Positions 43,042 to 52,669 are shown, counted from the first letter of the stretch. The stretch is DNA of 64,000 bases from Anaerolineae bacterium (GCA_022843745.1 JALHNB010000020.1:1-64000); one strand, 5' to 3'. A program made the numbers and translations. The notes: a model not told the origin generated them from the letters alone.

Positions 43042-43467
43042 TTAGTTTTTGCTGGCGATGCGTTTTTCGAGTGTCAATTCATTGCCGCCGTGGTCGGGGA
43101 CGCGGTACGAGACTTTATCCATCAGCTCCATGACCAGATAGACACCCATGCCGCCGAGCGGACGCTTCTCCAAAGGCAGATTGATGTCCGGCGCGGGCAG
43201 GGCGGTGGGGTCGAAAACAGGCGCTTGATCACGCAAGGAGACGACGAGACGGTCTTGCCGCCGCATGACGACCACTTCGATCATGCCGCCCTGATTATGA
43301 TAGCCATGCACGATGATATTGTTAACAACCTCGTCAACGGCTAGCGCTACATCGGAAATGGTGTCTGAATCGACCTGTAGCGCCTCGGCCTTTTCCTGAA
43401 TGAAGCGGCGAATAACAGCCAGGTTATTCAACTCAGCGGCGATGTGGAGAAGGAATTCGGAATCCAT
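43042..43467 (-). CDS. Anti-sigma-factor-type serine kinase/ATPase (RsbW/SpoIIAB-like)
   Basis: The 141-residue protein is a lone GHKL ATPase with ALAVDEVVNNIIVHGYH (N box), LRDQAPVFDP and LGGMGVYLVMELMD (G boxes), the RsbW pattern. In partner-switch systems such kinases phosphorylate an anti-sigma antagonist. No STAS protein or sigma factor is adjacent; the STAS-like gene at 23756 is distant. The ATG at 43467 starts at the conserved domain edge. Confidence 0.8.
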   Translation of the reverse strand: MDSEFLLHIAAELNNLAVIRRFIQEKAEALQVDSDTISDVALAVDEVVNNIIVHGYHNQGGMIEVVVMRRQDRLVVSLRDQAPVFDPTALPAPDINLPLEKRPLGGMGVYLVMELMDKVSYRVPDHGGNELTLEKRIASKN

Positions 43468-43662
43468 CGTGAAAAGCTCTAATGAAAAATTTATTTCTAA
43501 AATTGTATATGAGATTGGCTGGCAGGCCAAATTGTCACGCAGGTCAAAATTGTGAAATTGATTCTTGATTGTAATGTGCTATTACACGACTGTAATAAAG
43601 TTACGATCAATAACATGCTAAGATGAGTTTGGGGAGTTTGGTAGTTTTGGGGGAGACTGAAA

Positions 43663-44763
43663 ATGGTAGACCCTGCACATCTGGCAATCCTGAAACAAGG
43701 GGTATGGGGCTGGAATAGCTGGCGGAAGCGCAACGCTGAAATCAAGCCCGATTTGCACGGCGCTGATCTTACGGGGATGAATCTCATGCAGGCCAATCTT
43801 CGACACGCTGACCTCTCCGGCGCGAGGCTGATTGGCGCGAATCTCCACAAAGCCGATCTTTATAAGGCGAGTCTGGGCAGCGCAAGCCTGTATCACGCAA
43901 ATCTTTCACATGCCGAGGCGGGTGGCAGCCATTTTAATCTCGCGAATCTGGAAGGCGCTAACCTGAGCGACGCGACGTTGAGCCATGCTACGCTGACACG
44001 GGCGAATTTGAGAGGGGCGCGGCTTAATCGGGCGAATCTGAGTCAGGCGATCCTGACACGTGCCGATCTTAGCGGCGCGAATTTGACCGAGGCGAAACTG
44101 GTGGAGGCGATGCTGTGCAGCACGAACCTGACCGGGGCAAATTTAACCCGCTGCGAGGTCTATGGCGTGGCGGCCTGGAACACGATGCTGGACGGGGCGA
44201 AGCAGGAAGACATCGTGATTACGCCCTGGAATGAGCCGACGATCACTGTAGACAATTTAGAAATCGCGCAATTTATTTATGTGCTGCTTCATAATGACCG
44301 CATTCGCTCGGTGATTGATACGATCACGACCAAAGCCGTTCTCATTCTGGGGCGCTTCACCAACGAACGAAAAGCGGTACTCGACGCGATCCGGCAGGAA
44401 CTCCGCAAATATGATTTTGTCCCCATCGTGTTCGATTTTGACAAGCCGACGGAGCGCAATTTCACCGAGACGGTGACGACGCTGGCGCGGATGTCGAAAT
44501 TTATCATCGCGGACGTGACCGATCCCCGGAGCGTGCCGCATGAATTGGCATCCATTGTGCCGACTCTGCCGTCTGTGCCTGTCCAGCCGATCATTCAGCG
44601 CGGGCAGGAGCCGTTCGCGATGATGATTGACCTGGCGCGATATGACTGGTTTTTACCGTGTCACACGTATCAAAATCTGGATGAACTGATCGTTACTTTA
44701 GACGCAAACGTGATTAAACCCGCGCTGGCGAGTCTGAAAAAATCGGGCAAAAAGGCGGGGTAG
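43663..44763 (+). CDS. Pentapeptide-repeat protein with a C-terminal nucleotide-handling-like domain
   Basis: Residues 31-182 of this 366-residue protein are about thirty A(N/D)LXX pentapeptides (such as GADLTGMNLMQANLRHADLS), forming a right-handed beta-helix. Residues about 225-345 form a separate alpha/beta domain with GRFTNERKAVLDAIRQEL, VFDFDKPTERNFTET and ADVTDPRSVPHEL. The latter resembles domains found fused to pentapeptide and WD40 proteins and has a TIR/deoxyribosyltransferase-like topology; that is an inference, with Glu294 a possible catalytic residue. GGGGGAGA precedes the ATG. A single gene; a conflict or sensing role is possible. Confidence 0.78.
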   Translation: MVDPAHLAILKQGVWGWNSWRKRNAEIKPDLHGADLTGMNLMQANLRHADLSGARLIGANLHKADLYKASLGSASLYHANLSHAEAGGSHFNLANLEGANLSDATLSHATLTRANLRGARLNRANLSQAILTRADLSGANLTEAKLVEAMLCSTNLTGANLTRCEVYGVAAWNTMLDGAKQEDIVITPWNEPTITVDNLEIAQFIYVLLHNDRIRSVIDTITTKAVLILGRFTNERKAVLDAIRQELRKYDFVPIVFDFDKPTERNFTETVTTLARMSKFIIADVTDPRSVPHELASIVPTLPSVPVQPIIQRGQEPFAMMIDLARYDWFLPCHTYQNLDELIVTLDANVIKPALASLKKSGKKAG

Positions 44764-45081
44764 TGCGAGGGGTATTGAGTATCTTTAACAATTAAAGGGC
44801 GCACAGTGGTGATATGAGTACACGATAGCGCGGTAGTGGTCAACCTCACCCCCATCCCCTCTCCAATGCTTTGGAGAGGGGAGTAAGAAAGTTCGCGAAG
44901 GCTCAAATGATGGATTTAAGCGACGATACTGCCTGTAAGAACTCGTGACCACACTATTATGTGGAGTTATTGCGGCGCGTCCCCACAAATCACATCCTAT
45001 ACATGGCACTCGCGAAGTCTGTGAAGTCTGGTACAATCTTCCGCATCACTGCATGTTCACTAATAAGGAAGAAGAATCACC
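44764..45081. repeat. Type B repeat element
   Basis: From about 44817 (ACACGATAGCGCGGTAGTGG) to 44962 (CGTGACCACACTATTATGTG) the ends are inverted, and a C-rich/G-rich hairpin sits at 44842-44885. The AAGGAAG at 45065-45071 is the ribosome-binding site of the next gene. Confidence 0.65.
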
Positions 45082-46248
45082 ATGAGTTTGAATGGCCCGC
45101 GCCTGATTGCTCCGCATGGCGGCACGCTTATTAACCGACTAAACGGGAGTGCCGAAGTGCGCCAACGCGCCGCCGCCGCCTCCCAGGTTCGCCTGTCTGA
45201 AGTTTCGCTCTCCGACCTCGAATTGATCGCGACGGGTGTCGTCAGCCCGCTGACCGGATTTATGGGAAGCGCCGATTACGAGTCTGTCGTCCACAAGATG
45301 CACCTGACCAACGGCCTGCCCTGGACGATCCCGATCACGCTGCCTGTGGACGCTGACACCGCCGGAAAACTGGCGATTGGCAGCGATGTCGCGCTGACTG
45401 ATGGCGATGGGAAGATTGTCGGCTTGCTGGAACTGAGCGAAAAATTCGGCTACGACAAAACGGTTGAGTCCGAAAAAGTTTATCGCACCACCGAAGCGGC
45501 GCACCCCGGCGTTGCCCGCGTTTTGAATCAGGGCGACACGTATCTGGCGGGGCCGGTGTGGTTGTTCGAACTGCCGCAGCCCGCGTTCCCGGATATTTAC
45601 CGCACACCGGAGCAGACCCGCGCGTTGTTCGCCGAGCGTGGTTGGCGACGGATCGCAGCTTTCCAGACGCGCAACCCGATTCACCGCGCCCACGAATATC
45701 TGCAAAAAGTCGCGCTGGAAATGGCGGACGGCCTGATGCTGCACCCGCTGGTGGGGGAGACGAAGGGCGACGATGTTCCGGCGAATATCCGCGTCGAGAG
45801 CTACAAGGTCATCCTCGAAAAATATTACCCGGCGCAGCGTGTCGTGCTGACGGCGTTCCCGGCGGCGATGCGTTACGCGGGGCCACGTGAGGCGATTTTC
45901 CACGCCATCGCGCGTAAAAATTACGGCTGCACGCACTTTATCGTCGGGCGCGATCATGCCGGGGTGGGCAATTACTACGGCACGTATGACGCGCAGTTGA
46001 TTTTCGACGAGTTCGACCCGGAATTGATCGGCATTATCCCGCTGATGTTCGAACACGCTTTTTACTGCAACGCCTGCGGTCAGATCGTCACGGCGAAAAC
46101 CTGCCCGCACGACAAATCGAACTGGCTGCACCTGAGCGGCACGCAGGTTCGCGCGAAATTGACGGCGGGCGAACCGCTGCCGATAGAATTCACGCGGCCA
46201 GAGGTGAGCGAAGTGTTGATCCGAGGGATGGCGCAGCGGGGGGAATAA
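45082..46248 (+). CDS. sat: Sulfate adenylyltransferase (ATP sulfurylase)
   Basis: The 388-residue enzyme has the ATP sulfurylase signatures QTRNPIHRAHE (195-205) and GRDHAG (289-294), plus a C-terminal cysteine site CNAC...CPH (Cys329, Cys332, Cys341, His343) that binds zinc in many prokaryotic homologues. It makes adenosine-5'-phosphosulfate from ATP and sulfate. APS kinase is encoded at 56750; no APS or PAPS reductase is in the window, so the route could lead either to assimilation or to sulfation. AAGGAAG precedes the ATG. Confidence 0.95.
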   Translation: MSLNGPRLIAPHGGTLINRLNGSAEVRQRAAAASQVRLSEVSLSDLELIATGVVSPLTGFMGSADYESVVHKMHLTNGLPWTIPITLPVDADTAGKLAIGSDVALTDGDGKIVGLLELSEKFGYDKTVESEKVYRTTEAAHPGVARVLNQGDTYLAGPVWLFELPQPAFPDIYRTPEQTRALFAERGWRRIAAFQTRNPIHRAHEYLQKVALEMADGLMLHPLVGETKGDDVPANIRVESYKVILEKYYPAQRVVLTAFPAAMRYAGPREAIFHAIARKNYGCTHFIVGRDHAGVGNYYGTYDAQLIFDEFDPELIGIIPLMFEHAFYCNACGQIVTAKTCPHDKSNWLHLSGTQVRAKLTAGEPLPIEFTRPEVSEVLIRGMAQRGE

Positions 46249-46284
46249 CTAAAACGTTGATGGTTATTTTGCTATGCAATATTT

Positions 46285-46316
46285 CGGGCGACCTACTAGG
46301 TTCGCCCGTTTGATTT
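46285..46316 (+). terminator. Probable terminator of sat
   Basis: The arms CGGGCGA and TCGCCCG form a stem-loop (46285-46308) with a near-complete inner extension, and TTTGATTT follows. It lies 36 bases after the stop of the sat gene. Confidence 0.65.
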
Positions 46317-46427
46317 AATAGTCTATTCTGCAACCGAGATGCGAAAATGCTCTGTAAGATACGGGATTTGATATGTTGTATAATTACTTAAAATCTTCAT
46401 CCTAGTAGTATTTGTGAATATACAAAA

Positions 46428-48599
46428 ATGAACCCATATATATCAGCCAAAGTTCCAAAAAAAACGCGTGAAGAAATACTTTCCCACCCAAAGGCTTCTG
46501 GGGCTGTTGAAGGTTTGAAAAAATATCTGATCGGACTTGATGATACGACAATGGACTCGGGTCATTTTGCTCGATCGCTTTTTGTGATTGGAAGTTTTAC
46601 CAACCCTGAAGAATGTAATGATTACTCTGATATCGACTTAATTGTTCTTATCCCACTCGTTCTGTATAAAAACTTGCCTGTTCGACAACAAATTGAGAAA
46701 CGTTTACATGACTTAGAAACTGAGATTCAAGAGAAGTACCCAAGTCACACCGATCTACATCTTTGGCACAAGCCAATTGAATGGTATGAGAATTATCGTC
46801 CCGTGAACGAGATAGGCGGATTTTTTGGGATGCTCCGATCGTATAAATACGGCAAAAGCAATGAAGATCACTTCACATCATCCACACCCTATGATTTGTT
46901 AGCCCTTGATGGTTGGAGCGGTTTAGCCAACGATGTTTTGATGCACTACGAATGTGCAACAGCTATCGTTTTAGAAGGGGAAAATGTGTTTGCTAATCTC
47001 CAACTGCCTGAAAAGCTTTCAGAAACCGAATGGTTTGAACTAGCTTTGGTGGCATCACGGGATCTTGCAAGCGGTTTTTCTAATCGAGCGGATGGTTGGG
47101 GACTTGTTCACTCCAAGAATGACAAAGGGAATGAACTCATACTTCGTGGTGAGCGACAAATCGCAAAAGCTGTTTTACGGATGTTTTACTCGCTGGCAAT
47201 TTGGGAAACAGGACAACCCCTTAATACGTATAAGGCTATTCGTGATTGGGCGTTAGAACGCTATAAATCCGATGCTCGGATGGTCGAATTGGCTGAAAAT
47301 GCTTATGAAACTAAAGCTCTACTCAAGAGAACATTAGTTACATCAACATCTAATTTATGGCCGTTCGCAAGCCTCAGCAGTGAGACTTCGGCGGTTGCAC
47401 CCATTGCCAATTTGTTTTCGCTGCCGACACGGATGAAATCAAAGACAATCTATTTGATGCAAGGTTTTGTACAAGCACCCTTCAAGCCAGGAGTACGTGA
47501 ATTCTATTGGGAACGTACTCTGCCAGGCGTTATAAAATTGCTTGTGGATCGAGATATCGATCCTCGAATTTTGTCGGTGTTCGTACCCGAAATACGAGAT
47601 TACTTGCTACGAGATTTATCCTATTTAAAAGAGCGAGGTATTTCACAAGAACAAATTAGCAATTCTGAAATAATCGCCCAGGCAATCACAATCTTGGAAC
47701 GCTACATCTGGTTTCTCCTTAACTATAACGCTCAAGGTGGTTCAGCCTATGATGCATTTCAATTTTATCATGTCTATGGCAAAGAACGACTTAGCAGGAT
47801 CGATTCATTAGCTCAGGATATTTTGTACGGAGAAAATAAACTTTTTGAGCAAGCTATTACTAGAGAAGCGCACGATTGGATTGAAACAGAAACCATAGAG
47901 GTCATAGGGATTCTAGCCAACGCTCTCGCACATTATGGTACGGATCCATTGGTGCCAAGTGACAATGACCTTGCTGAACGTGCCATTATCCTTTGCCCCA
48001 AAATGGCCTCTGCTCTTGCTAATAAACGTTTTGCAAAGCAATATGATTCTCTAGTTTACCAGTATATGCTCATACTAGGTCAGTTATGGAAAGCCCGACT
48101 TCGTTCGTCGAAAGCTCGTTTTGTATTCAAGAGGGCTGTATCATGGTACGAGCAAGCCATTAGATTAAACCCTGAACGTGAAGATGCATATTACTATCTT
48201 GGCGATCTGTATGCATCTTATGGATGGTTCAGAAAAGCCAAGAAAGCTTTTTTACAGGCACTTCAAGTAGATCCAAAATCGGCAAGATCGCTGGCGTTAT
48301 ATGTTGATCTTCACTACATGGGGCCACTAGTGTGGTCGACTCGTGATGCTATCAGAACTTGTAAAGAATTATTGAACATCAACGGCGCTGCTGGACTAGG
48401 ATTGGTCAAACTTACTTTTCCACACGGGTGGAACTCAAATACCCCAGAGACTCAAGCTTGGGTAGATGAGGTATTAGGGACTGAGTGGGAAAAACACTTC
48501 AATCTATTCAAAAATTGGAACACAGGACTTGTTCAGGCCCTAGCTTTTAAAAGCCAAGGTATGAAAGCTGTCCTAAATTCCCTGGATTCGCGGAAATAG
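46428..48599 (+). CDS. AT-rich nucleotidyltransferase - TPR protein
   Basis: The 723-residue product begins with a polymerase-beta-like nucleotidyltransferase core: VIGSFTNPEEC with GSF (55-57) and YSDIDLIVL with Asp68/Asp70. A third catalytic Asp is expected near 118 (HTDLHLW). The remainder is mostly helical, with two clear TPRs near 570-630 (AVSWYEQAIRLNPEREDAYY). Similar cores occur in MNT toxins and antibiotic adenylyltransferases, but the helical fusion is unusual. The gene is richer in A and T, with A/T-ending codons unlike its neighbours, a sign of horizontal transfer. No ribosome-binding site is evident. Confidence 0.75.
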   Translation: MNPYISAKVPKKTREEILSHPKASGAVEGLKKYLIGLDDTTMDSGHFARSLFVIGSFTNPEECNDYSDIDLIVLIPLVLYKNLPVRQQIEKRLHDLETEIQEKYPSHTDLHLWHKPIEWYENYRPVNEIGGFFGMLRSYKYGKSNEDHFTSSTPYDLLALDGWSGLANDVLMHYECATAIVLEGENVFANLQLPEKLSETEWFELALVASRDLASGFSNRADGWGLVHSKNDKGNELILRGERQIAKAVLRMFYSLAIWETGQPLNTYKAIRDWALERYKSDARMVELAENAYETKALLKRTLVTSTSNLWPFASLSSETSAVAPIANLFSLPTRMKSKTIYLMQGFVQAPFKPGVREFYWERTLPGVIKLLVDRDIDPRILSVFVPEIRDYLLRDLSYLKERGISQEQISNSEIIAQAITILERYIWFLLNYNAQGGSAYDAFQFYHVYGKERLSRIDSLAQDILYGENKLFEQAITREAHDWIETETIEVIGILANALAHYGTDPLVPSDNDLAERAIILCPKMASALANKRFAKQYDSLVYQYMLILGQLWKARLRSSKARFVFKRAVSWYEQAIRLNPEREDAYYYLGDLYASYGWFRKAKKAFLQALQVDPKSARSLALYVDLHYMGPLVWSTRDAIRTCKELLNINGAAGLGLVKLTFPHGWNSNTPETQAWVDEVLGTEWEKHFNLFKNWNTGLVQALAFKSQGMKAVLNSLDSRK

Positions 48600-48842
48600 A
48601 TTTTAACCTAAGCTGCCGCCATGGAGACGATATTTCCCTTAAGCAAAATATCGATGTAAGTGTGAAAAACGCACGTTCCCGGAAACCGTTATGAATCCCA
48701 CTTTCAGCGTTTATTCCCATGTGAGCAACCAGGTAATTTCTCGCCATCTTGGGCAGTCAATGATAGAGCTTTCACTTCGATGCAAAATGCGTAGTGGATT
48801 TACATAACCTCATAAATACATAAACTCTAAAGGAAAGTGAAT
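48600..48842. other. Spacer between the transferred gene and the aldo/keto reductase
   Basis: No repeat of the known families and no clear gene. AGGAAAG (48831-48837) is the ribosome-binding site for the next gene. The composition returns gradually to the local average. Confidence 0.35.
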
Positions 48843-49715
48843 ATGACTGTAGCAACTGCCAGCGGCACATTTAAACTGGGCGGCGATCTTTCCGTGAATC
48901 GCCTCGGATTTGGGGCGATGCGGATTACCGGACCGGGAATCTGGGGTGAGCCGGAAGATCGTGACGAAGCGCTCAGAGTTTTGCGGCGTGTGCCGGAACT
49001 GGGCATCAATTTTATTGACACGGCGGATGCCTATGGGCCGGATGTCAGCGAAGATTTGATCCGCGAGGCACTGCATCCGTATACGGATGTGGTGATCGCC
49101 ACGAAGGGCGGACAGACACGGAATGGGCCAGGTAAATGGGTTCCGCTGGGGCGCGCCGAATATCTGCGCCAATGTGTGCTGATGAGCCTGCGGAGGCTCA
49201 ATGTCGAGCGCATTGACCTGTGGCAGCTTCATCGCATCGACTCGAAAACAGATCGGAAAGAGCAGTTCCAGGTGATCGCGGACATGCAGCGCGAAGGACT
49301 GATCCGGCACGTGGGTCTGAGCGAAGTGAGCGTCGATGAGATTAAAGCGGCGCAGGAATTCTTCCCGGTGGTGAGTGTACAAAATCTCTATAATCTGGCG
49401 GCGCGTCAGAGCGAGGCGGTGCTGGATTACTGCGAAGCCGAGAATATCGCTTTTATCCCCTGGTTTCCGCTGGCGGCAGGAAATTTAGCCAAAGAGGGCG
49501 GGTTGCTCGATCAAATCGCGAAACGGCTGGGCGCAACGCCGTCACAGATCGCGCTGGCGTGGGTGTTGAAGCGCAGCCCGGTGATGCTGCCGATCCCCGG
49601 CACGAGCAAGGTCAAGCATCTGGAAGAAAATACGGCAGCCGCCAGCATCAACCTGAGCGACGAAGATTTTCACCAGTTGGATGAACTCGGCTGGAAGGAA
49701 TATCGGGGGAAGTAG
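48843..49715 (+). CDS. Aldo/keto reductase
   Basis: The 290-residue NADPH-dependent oxidoreductase has the TIM-barrel tetrad Asp59 (FIDTADAYG), Tyr64, Lys88 (IATKGG) and His130 (WQLHRID). Late motifs are [15 protein letters not shown] and [14 protein letters not shown] for cofactor binding. It reduces aldehydes or ketones; substrate unknown. The ATG at 48843 follows AGGAAAG; an upstream GTG at 48837 is less likely. It is a single gene with a terminator-like hairpin downstream. Confidence 0.9.
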   Translation: MTVATASGTFKLGGDLSVNRLGFGAMRITGPGIWGEPEDRDEALRVLRRVPELGINFIDTADAYGPDVSEDLIREALHPYTDVVIATKGGQTRNGPGKWVPLGRAEYLRQCVLMSLRRLNVERIDLWQLHRIDSKTDRKEQFQVIADMQREGLIRHVGLSEVSVDEIKAAQEFFPVVSVQNLYNLAARQSEAVLDYCEAENIAFIPWFPLAAGNLAKEGGLLDQIAKRLGATPSQIALAWVLKRSPVMLPIPGTSKVKHLEENTAAASINLSDEDFHQLDELGWKEYRGK

Positions 49716-49752
49716 GAAAGCTTTCAGCGGTCAGCTTTTAGTGTGGCGAAGG

Positions 49753-49777
49753 GGTACGCATCGGCGTGCCTCTTTTT
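49753..49777 (+). terminator. Probable terminator of the aldo/keto reductase
   Basis: GGTACGC and GCGTGCC pair around ATCG (one G-T wobble), and TCTTTTT follows directly. It lies 38 bases after the stop codon. Confidence 0.7.
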
Positions 49778-49796
49778 ATGCTTGATTTTCTGGCTA

Positions 49797-49920
49797 AGAA
49801 CCTGTCTGAATATTCGCTCAACCTCACCCCCCAGCCCCTCTCCAATGCGTTGGAGAGGGGGAGCAAGACGATGTTTTCTTAGCTGGGGCCAGGCAGAAAA
49901 TGAAGTTTCAGACGGGTTCT
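49797..49920. mobile_element. Type A MITE, most complete copy
   Basis: The terminal inverted repeats AGAACCTGTCTGAATATTC (49797-49815) and GAAGTTTCAGACGGGTTCT (49902-49920) match at 16 of 19 bases. A C-rich/G-rich hairpin around CCAATGCGTTGG lies inside, and the element is 124 bp long. The same element appears intact at 12200 and truncated at 24218 and 28974. Confidence 0.75.
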
Positions 49921-50081
49921 AAAGGAATTAAAAAGTCATCAAAAATTTACTTATTTTTAAGACAGCGTTTTCATATTTCTTATACGGGATGCGCTATATC
50001 AGGAGTAGAGCGCGACGATGATTAACGCTCGCGCAGATGACACAAACTCATTCATGTATAGGTTTTATGGAGGTCAAAACT

Positions 50082-50555
50082 ATGGCTACTCGTTGGAATC
50101 CGATCCGTGAAATCGCGTCCATGCAGAATGCGTTTGATCGCATGTTTGATGAGACATGGCGCACAGTCTGGCAAGCCGGGAATAACGGCACAATGCTCTA
50201 TAGTGGCTCACTCTCGATAGATGCCTATGAGTCGGACAATGCCTACACGGTCATTGCGACACTGCCGGGTGTGAATCCCGACCAGATCAATGTACAGTGG
50301 CATCAGGGTACGCTGACGATCAGTGCGGAGGCGGCTCCGCTGACGCTGCCAGAGAATTCGCGCTGGCTGGTGCAGGAACGAGCGTTTGGGCGCATCAGCC
50401 GCAGCATCGTGCTGCCGGAGTGGGTGAATGTTGAGCAGGCGGACGCGCATTACGAAAATGGCATCCTAACCCTGACACTGCCAAAATCGCCGGAAGCGCA
50501 GCCAAAACTCATCAACATTCAATCTGCGAATAAGCGGCTTGAATCCAAGAATTAA
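50082..50555 (+). CDS. Hsp20/alpha-crystallin small heat-shock protein
   Basis: The 157-residue chaperone starts with a basic/aromatic N-terminus (MATRWNPIREIASMQNAFDRM), then the alpha-crystallin domain (about 45-140: SIDAYESDNAYTVIATLPG to ENGILTLTLPKSPEA) with the GILTLTLPK motif, and ends in a charged tail. It prevents aggregation of unfolded proteins as an oligomer. GGAGGT seven bases upstream fixes the ATG at 50082. A strong terminator follows. No CIRCE element is seen upstream. Confidence 0.93.
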   Translation: MATRWNPIREIASMQNAFDRMFDETWRTVWQAGNNGTMLYSGSLSIDAYESDNAYTVIATLPGVNPDQINVQWHQGTLTISAEAAPLTLPENSRWLVQERAFGRISRSIVLPEWVNVEQADAHYENGILTLTLPKSPEAQPKLINIQSANKRLESKN

Positions 50556-50579
50556 GCGTAACGAAATCACAGGTTTTCC

Positions 50580-50616
50580 AGCGGTGAGCATGAACATGTT
50601 CACCGCTTTTATTTTC
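50580..50616 (+). terminator. Terminator of the hsp20 gene
   Basis: AGCGGTGA and TCACCGCT form the base of a 13-bp stem (with inner CATG/CATG pairing), followed by TTTTATTTT. Classic Rho-independent structure 25 bases after the stop. Confidence 0.85.
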
Positions 50617-50773
50617 GTCAATGAACTCGTTCAGAATATTAGTGGGATAGACTTCCGCTAGTGACAAGCTGGAACATTGTCTCGGAATCAAGCCACGCTG
50701 CTCCAATCAATTGAGGATATGTTGGGTGGATTGCCCGACAGTTTTTAGTTGGCGTGCCTCTTTTCAATTGACA

Positions 50774-52669
50774 TCAAATAGAGGCCAGCAATTTGCGAAT
50801 GTTTTTCTGCTCGGTGAGAAAGCCAAAGTCGCCTGCCAATCGTTCTGCTTCCATTAAATGGGCGGTCATCTGCTCCGGCTGATTTTGCCATTCTGTGCGC
50901 ACAGCCAGCGCACGTTCCAGAAAATAGGGCAGTCGTCGGTGTGTTGGCTCCTGTATGATTTTTTCCCGCATCGCTTGTAATTCGGCGAGTGCGAAATCCT
51001 CGTAGCCGCCATGAAACAGCGCTTCGATTTCATGCCAACGGGCGTAATCGGAATAAGGGACGCGCAGACGAATGCTGCCTGCATGGAGCGCACATCGAGC
51101 TGCGTCTGACCACTGGTTGAGGCAGGCGTAATCAGCACAAAGCTCGGTCATGATGAGCAGTTGGAAATAGGGCGATTTCAGCGTATCAGCGATCTTATCA
51201 GACTCTTTGTGCAAATCGAACGCTGCATCCAGACGATTCCAACTTCGATAAATATGGCCTAAAACAAGCGTGTTGAAAAATACCAGCGGTGGGTGTCCGG
51301 CGATCCGCGCTTTCGTGATGCCTTTTTCGCAAATCTCAGCGGCCTGTCGAATGTCGCCCGCGTCGAGCAGTGCCAGCCCCATATTATAAGAGGCCGAGGC
51401 ATAGCCCCAATCATTCTGAATTTGTTCGCTTAGTGTCAAAGCTTCTTGCGCGTAGAGCAAACTTTCCTGCGGATAGCCATAAGATAGCCGGACATTCGCC
51501 TTGATTGTCAGGCAATCGACTTCGATACCGGGCTGATGCAAACGCTGAAAAATGGCAATGGCTTCATCCAGTATCGTGTCAATTGCCTGCACTGAACTGC
51601 CACTCCATAGTTTTACATAGGCAATCGTGTTTAATGCGCGTCCCAGCAGATCATCGCGCTGAATGGAACGCGCCAGGGAAACGGCAGTTTCGCCATGCAG
51701 CAGCGCGGTTTCCAGATTGCCCTGATAAAAATAGGTGTGCGATAAATTCCAGTTGGTTTCGGCGAGATGCAGCGGATTTTCAAGTTTTTTGGCGAGTGAG
51801 AGCGCCTGACGTAGCAAATTCAGCGCGGTTTCCAGATCGTAGGATGACTGAGCAGCAGCAGTCGCCATACGATTTAAGGCGATACATTCGGCTTCAGAAT
51901 CGAATACACGACGTTCCGAATCGAGATGATTTTGGGCTTGTTGTGCCAGTGCATGGGTTTGTGGGGACGCTTGTAAGCCAAATTCTTTCGTCAACATCAG
52001 GCAGCACAATTTATAGGTCTGAAGTGCCGCAAGACGATTACCATTGGCAAGGTGAAGCTGCATCTGGCGCAGATAGGCGTTTTCATCGAGTGGCGCAAGT
52101 TCAAGCCAGTGCTGTGTTGATTCGAGGCCGTCATTTATAAAGCCGGCTTCCAATTGCAGGCGAGATAAAGTTTCGAAAATTTGCGTGATCTGCTGGTGAT
52201 AATGTTCTCGATGGCCTGCCATCCAATCATCAAACTCGGACGAATCGTTTATGTTGAATCCCGCCAGAAAATCGCCGCGAATCTGCCGCGCAACGCCTTG
52301 CAGCGGTGTGATTTGCGCGAATTGTTTTAGCGGAAGCCGGGATGCGGAGAGGGATGCTGCTTGCAGCCAATCAATATCGAGCGTGGTTTGGTCGTGAGAT
52401 TCGAACGCAACCGAGTCGCGCTCGATCACCAATGGTGCATTGGGCAGGGTTTTGCGAATATAGGCGAGGGTCGTCCTCAACGAATCCTGTGCTCGTTTCA
52501 AATCACTTTCCGGCCAAAGGAGCGCCATAAGCTGCTCCCGCGAATGTGCGTGGCGTTCCACCGCGAGATAAGCCAGAAGCGCGAGGGCTTTGCGGGTTGG
52601 AAGGGTGATGATTTGATCGTTAAGCCGAATTTCTGGCGAGCCGAGAAAAGCAAGTTCCAATTTTTGCAT
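50774..52669 (-). CDS. BTAD-domain (SARP-like) transcriptional regulator with TPR
   Basis: The 631-residue regulator has an N-terminal winged-helix DNA-binding domain (about 1-95; LNDQIITLPTRKALALLAYL), a bacterial transcriptional activation domain (about 95-250), and a long TPR region to the C-terminus. No AAA or NB-ARC domain is present, so it is a compact BTAD form. It is divergent from a SnoaL-like gene with an operator-like palindrome between them, so that gene is a likely target. The ligand or signal is unknown. Confidence 0.88.
   Translation of the reverse strand: MQKLELAFLGSPEIRLNDQIITLPTRKALALLAYLAVERHAHSREQLMALLWPESDLKRAQDSLRTTLAYIRKTLPNAPLVIERDSVAFESHDQTTLDIDWLQAASLSASRLPLKQFAQITPLQGVARQIRGDFLAGFNINDSSEFDDWMAGHREHYHQQITQIFETLSRLQLEAGFINDGLESTQHWLELAPLDENAYLRQMQLHLANGNRLAALQTYKLCCLMLTKEFGLQASPQTHALAQQAQNHLDSERRVFDSEAECIALNRMATAAAQSSYDLETALNLLRQALSLAKKLENPLHLAETNWNLSHTYFYQGNLETALLHGETAVSLARSIQRDDLLGRALNTIAYVKLWSGSSVQAIDTILDEAIAIFQRLHQPGIEVDCLTIKANVRLSYGYPQESLLYAQEALTLSEQIQNDWGYASASYNMGLALLDAGDIRQAAEICEKGITKARIAGHPPLVFFNTLVLGHIYRSWNRLDAAFDLHKESDKIADTLKSPYFQLLIMTELCADYACLNQWSDAARCALHAGSIRLRVPYSDYARWHEIEALFHGGYEDFALAELQAMREKIIQEPTHRRLPYFLERALAVRTEWQNQPEQMTAHLMEAERLAGDFGFLTEQKNIRKLLASI

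Noticed and set aside
48547-48747. Minus-strand frame after the nucleotidyltransferase gene
   Set aside because: It overlaps the end of a real gene and has no start signal or recognisable sequence.
49921-50081. CIRCE-type heat-shock operator upstream of hsp20
   Set aside because: No TTAGCACTC/GAGTGCTAA pair is present; GCGCTATATC and TTAACGCTCG do not match.
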